DNA of 8,049 bases from an uncultured Prosthecobacter sp. GTDB taxonomy: Bacteria > Verrucomicrobiota > Verrucomicrobiia > Verrucomicrobiales > Verrucomicrobiaceae. Shown piece after piece: positions 6,202 to 8,049 of this stretch (positions are counted from its first letter, which is position 1; every line of letters begins with the position of its first letter). Both the position numbers and the translations under genes were made by a program. The stretch is from assembly GCA_937941745.1 (NCBI GenBank), contig CALDGV010000539.1, positions 1-8,049 of the forward strand, given 5' to 3'. The notes under the pieces were generated by a model. It was not told the DNA's origin and ran no database searches. It was given only the letters and a program-made list of their open reading frames with translations.

Positions 6202-7490
6202 TGGCCTTTGGAGCCGATGCAGTAGAGCGAATTGGCCGTGCGCACAAAGAGGCGCTTGTCGCCAATGGCGGGAACGGAGTTCACCGGGCCGTCGAGCTTG
6301 CTGGCACCGAGCTTTTCAAACTTCGTGCCTGCCTTGATGACGATGAGGTCACCCTGCTGGCTGGCGCAGAAGATCTTGTCGTCCGCTGCGACCGGGCTGC
6401 TGAAGAACTTGGCGCTGCCCGCGGTGCCTTCGACGCGCTCTTCATAGATCACCTTGCCGGTCTTGAACTCCACGCAGCGCAGGATGCCGCCATCACCGAG
6501 CAGGTACATGTGCTCGCCGATGACGAGCGGGGAGGGCACGTAGGGCAGGCCTTTGGGGATGTCGAACTCCACCGGCACAGGCTTGCCGCTCTTCAGGTCC
6601 AGGGCCGCAATCTCCTTCACGCCGCCACCAGTGCCGAAGGTGCAGAAGTAGAACTCATCGCTGAGCACGCCGGAGCCCAGGCTGCGCTGCTTGTAGCCGG
6701 GGTTGTGCTGCCAGTTGATCTTGCCGGTGGCCACATCAATGCCCATGACACCGCTGCCGTTGTTGGCGCAGATGAACTCCTTCTTCCCATCCTTCAGCAC
6801 ATGGACGACCGGTGTGGAGAAGGTGTTCAGGCAGTTCGGCAGCTCGGTCTTCCAGACCTGCTTGCCGGTCTTGGCATCCAGGCCCACGAAGCAGGTCTTC
6901 CACTTCTGCTGCTCCGGATCTTCGGTGTAAACCTTGCCGTCACGCTGCCAGTCAAACTCGCTGCGCACGATCATGATGCCATCGGCCACGACCGGCGAGA
7001 CGCCGGTGCCGTGCTCATGAATGTAGTTGGCCACGTGCTCGTTTTTCCACACCAGCTTCCCGGCATGGTCCAGCGCCAGGGCCTGGATCGTGGTGCCCGT
7101 GCTCCAGTTGATGTACACCCGCTCGGCATCCACGAAGGCGGAGCTGCTGGCAAAGGTGTTGTAGGTCTTGTGAAGGTTGTGCGGGACGAAGGACTCCTCA
7201 TGGCGCCACAGTTCCTTCCCGTCTGCGGCGGAAAGGGCGATGACCGCGCGCTTGCTGGCATCGGTTTCGGCGGTGACCACCACCATGTCTCCCCAGATCA
7301 CCGGTGAGGACCAGCCTTTGCCCAGGGCGACTTTCCATGCCGTGGTGCTTTCATCCACCGTGGCGGGCAGGCCCGTCGTGTCAGACACCCCGCTGCCATT
7401 CGGACCGCGGAAACGTCCCCAGTCCGGCGCAGCGAACGCAGAGGAGGCAAACAGGAGGGCGGCTAGGGAGGTGGCAGCAGTCAGTTTCAT
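6189..7490 (-). CDS. Secreted PQQ-like beta-propeller repeat protein
   Basis: A 433-residue protein with a Sec signal peptide: Lys2, hydrophobic segment about 5-15, and a likely cleavage after AFA at residue 20. The mature protein begins DWGRFRGPNGSG (23-34), a common start of PQQ-like propellers in Verrucomicrobiota and Planctomycetota. Blade repeats with the 'xALDxxTGKxxW' pattern recur near 83-96 (ALSAADGKELWR), 138-148 (LALDHAGKLVW), 203-213 (GLDAKTGKQVW), 250-260 (GIDVATGKINW), 297-304, 339-349 (CVEFKTGKVIY) and 382-390. This gives about seven blades and fills the whole chain. It probably acts in the periplasm or envelope. Blade repeats alone do not show that PQQ is bound or that it is a dehydrogenase; a BamB-like scaffold role is equally open. 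The start at 7490 is set by the signal peptide; the bases before it are C-rich on the coding strand with no Shine-Dalgarno sequence. It converges with the mnmM-like gene. Confidence 0.9.
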   Translation of the reverse strand: MKLTAATSLAALLFASSAFAAPDWGRFRGPNGSGVSDTTGLPATVDESTTAWKVALGKGWSSPVIWGDMVVVTAETDASKRAVIALSAADGKELWRHEESFVPHNLHKTYNTFASSSAFVDAERVYINWSTGTTIQALALDHAGKLVWKNEHVANYIHEHGTGVSPVVADGIMIVRSEFDWQRDGKVYTEDPEQQKWKTCFVGLDAKTGKQVWKTELPNCLNTFSTPVVHVLKDGKKEFICANNGSGVMGIDVATGKINWQHNPGYKQRSLGSGVLSDEFYFCTFGTGGGVKEIAALDLKSGKPVPVEFDIPKGLPYVPSPLVIGEHMYLLGDGGILRCVEFKTGKVIYEERVEGTAGSAKFFSSPVAADDKIFCASQQGDLIVIKAGTKFEKLGASKLDGPVNSVPAIGDKRLFVRTANSLYCIGSKGQPVP

Positions 7491-7805
7491 GCAGAAGGGG
7501 GGGAGATTGGCAGGGCGCTGAATCGTCCGCGAGCGCTCTTTTCTTGCCGGGTATTTGCCTCACGGCGCACGGAGCCCTGCTTTCCCGGACGAAACAGCGG
7601 CTCCAGGCGTCATCGAGCTTGCATCACCATCAAACCCGTCCGCGTCCCGGCGGCATACCTGCCTGTCACCAGCCCCTGCTTCTGCAGCAGCGCTCCGCTC
7701 AAGCTGAGGTGAAGGCCCTTCACCGCATCTTTTCATGGTTTCTGAGAGGGTTGGTGGGGCAAATGAGCGTTCGGCTAGGTGTTTTCGGGGGTTTCAGCCT
7801 CAACC
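7491..7805. other. Gene-free spacer upstream of the PQQ-propeller gene
   Basis: I find no credible gene on either strand: the open frames here are short, run in from antisense frames of the propeller gene, and have low-information composition. It must contain the minus-strand promoter for the propeller gene, but no clear -35/-10 pair is seen. Structures present: palindrome GAGCGCTC (7531-7538) followed by TTTTCTT on the plus strand, and the dyad at 7708-7724 listed separately. Confidence 0.5.
7708..7724. repeat. Near-perfect inverted repeat (8-bp arms) in the gene-free spacer
   Basis: GGTGAAGG (7708-7715) and CCTTCACC (7717-7724) are exact reverse complements separated by one C. As RNA it would fold with a GGCCC-type loop, and on the plus strand GCATCTTTTC follows, which vaguely resembles a terminator. 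No plus-strand gene precedes it, so an operator-like dyad is as likely. It lies 218 bp upstream of the propeller gene start and 82 bp before the tandem array. Confidence 0.45.
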
Positions 7806-8049
7806 TGAGCTCATCCCATGGACACCATGAACTCATCCCGTGGACAAGATGATCTCATATCGCGGGCAAGATGAGCTCATACCGTAGGCAGGGTGAGCTC
7901 ATGTCGTGGGCAAGATGATCTCATATCGCGGGCAAGATGATCTCATATCGCGGGCAAGATGAGCTCATGTCGTGGGCAAGATGAGCTCATATCGCGGGCA
8001 GGATGAGCTCATATCGGGGGCACGATGAGCTCATGTGGGGGGAGCGATG
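7806..8049. repeat. Strict 22-bp tandem repeat, 11 units, running to the window edge
   Basis: Eleven head-to-tail units of exactly 22 bp start at 7806, 7828, 7850, 7872, 7894, 7916, 7938, 7960, 7982, 8004 and 8026; the final TG begins a possible twelfth. Consensus positions 1-9 are TGAGCTCAT and positions 10-22 are about ATCGCGGGCAAGA. Units 3, 6 and 7 are identical; units 5 and 8 are identical; outer units are more divergent. Most unit junctions create the 10-bp palindrome ATGAGCTCAT. There are no spacers, so this is not CRISPR. Stops occur in the frames (AGA-TGA on plus, ATA-TGA on minus) and 22 is not a multiple of three, so it is not a coding repeat. It could be a minisatellite, a protein-binding array or iteron-like; no replication gene is visible beside it. 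The right end is unknown. Confidence 0.93.

Noticed and set aside
5967..7307. 446-codon open frame on the plus strand
   Set aside because: Antisense to the propeller gene and overlapping the mnmM-like gene. The product has shadow-like composition and no domain, while the minus strand encodes a complete secreted beta-propeller.
7304..7852. 182-codon plus-strand frame reaching into the tandem array
   Set aside because: It starts antisense inside the propeller gene, has a Ser/Arg/His-rich product with no domain, and stops after entering the first repeats.
7806..8049. CRISPR array
   Set aside because: The units abut each other with no unique spacers, and no cas gene is seen.
7806..8049. Iteron-type replication origin
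   Set aside because: The 22-bp period fits, but no rep/initiator gene, DnaA box (TTATCCACA-like) or AT-rich melting region is visible in the window. Left open only as one explanation of the array.

Overview
The window looks like chromosomal DNA of a GC-rich member of the Verrucomicrobiota, or a close PVC-group relative. This is inferred from gene content: a Tat-exported DUF1501 protein, an exported PQQ-type beta-propeller protein whose mature start reads DWGRFRGPNGSG, and several starts without a clear Shine-Dalgarno sequence. No rRNA, tRNA, transposase, integrase or phage gene is visible, so this is not an obvious island.

Layout from left to right: (1) the first 501 codons of a phosphoglucomutase/phosphomannomutase-family enzyme on the minus strand, cut by the left edge. 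(2) A divergent intergenic region, then btaA and btaB on the plus strand. They overlap by 4 bp (ATGA) and should make the phosphorus-free betaine lipid DGTS from diacylglycerol and S-adenosylmethionine. (3) A convergent small minus-strand gene that reads as two PurS-like halves, standing alone without purL or purQ. (4) A divergent plus-strand pair: a Tat-exported DUF1501 protein and, 35 bp later, a YtqB/MnmM-type tRNA methyltransferase. (5) A convergent, secreted PQQ-like beta-propeller protein on the minus strand. (6) From about 7491 to the right edge, no convincing gene. The last 242 bp are a strict 22-bp tandem repeat of 11 units with no spacers, running to the window edge.

The genes are mostly independent housekeeping or envelope functions. 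The clearest working unit is btaAB. The two convergent junctions each carry a GC-rich stem-loop with GCCGG/CCGGC outer arms over or beside a stop codon. The least explained element is the 22-bp array: every unit keeps the core TGANCTCAT while the other 13 positions drift, which suggests the core is a recognition site rather than neutral minisatellite sequence.
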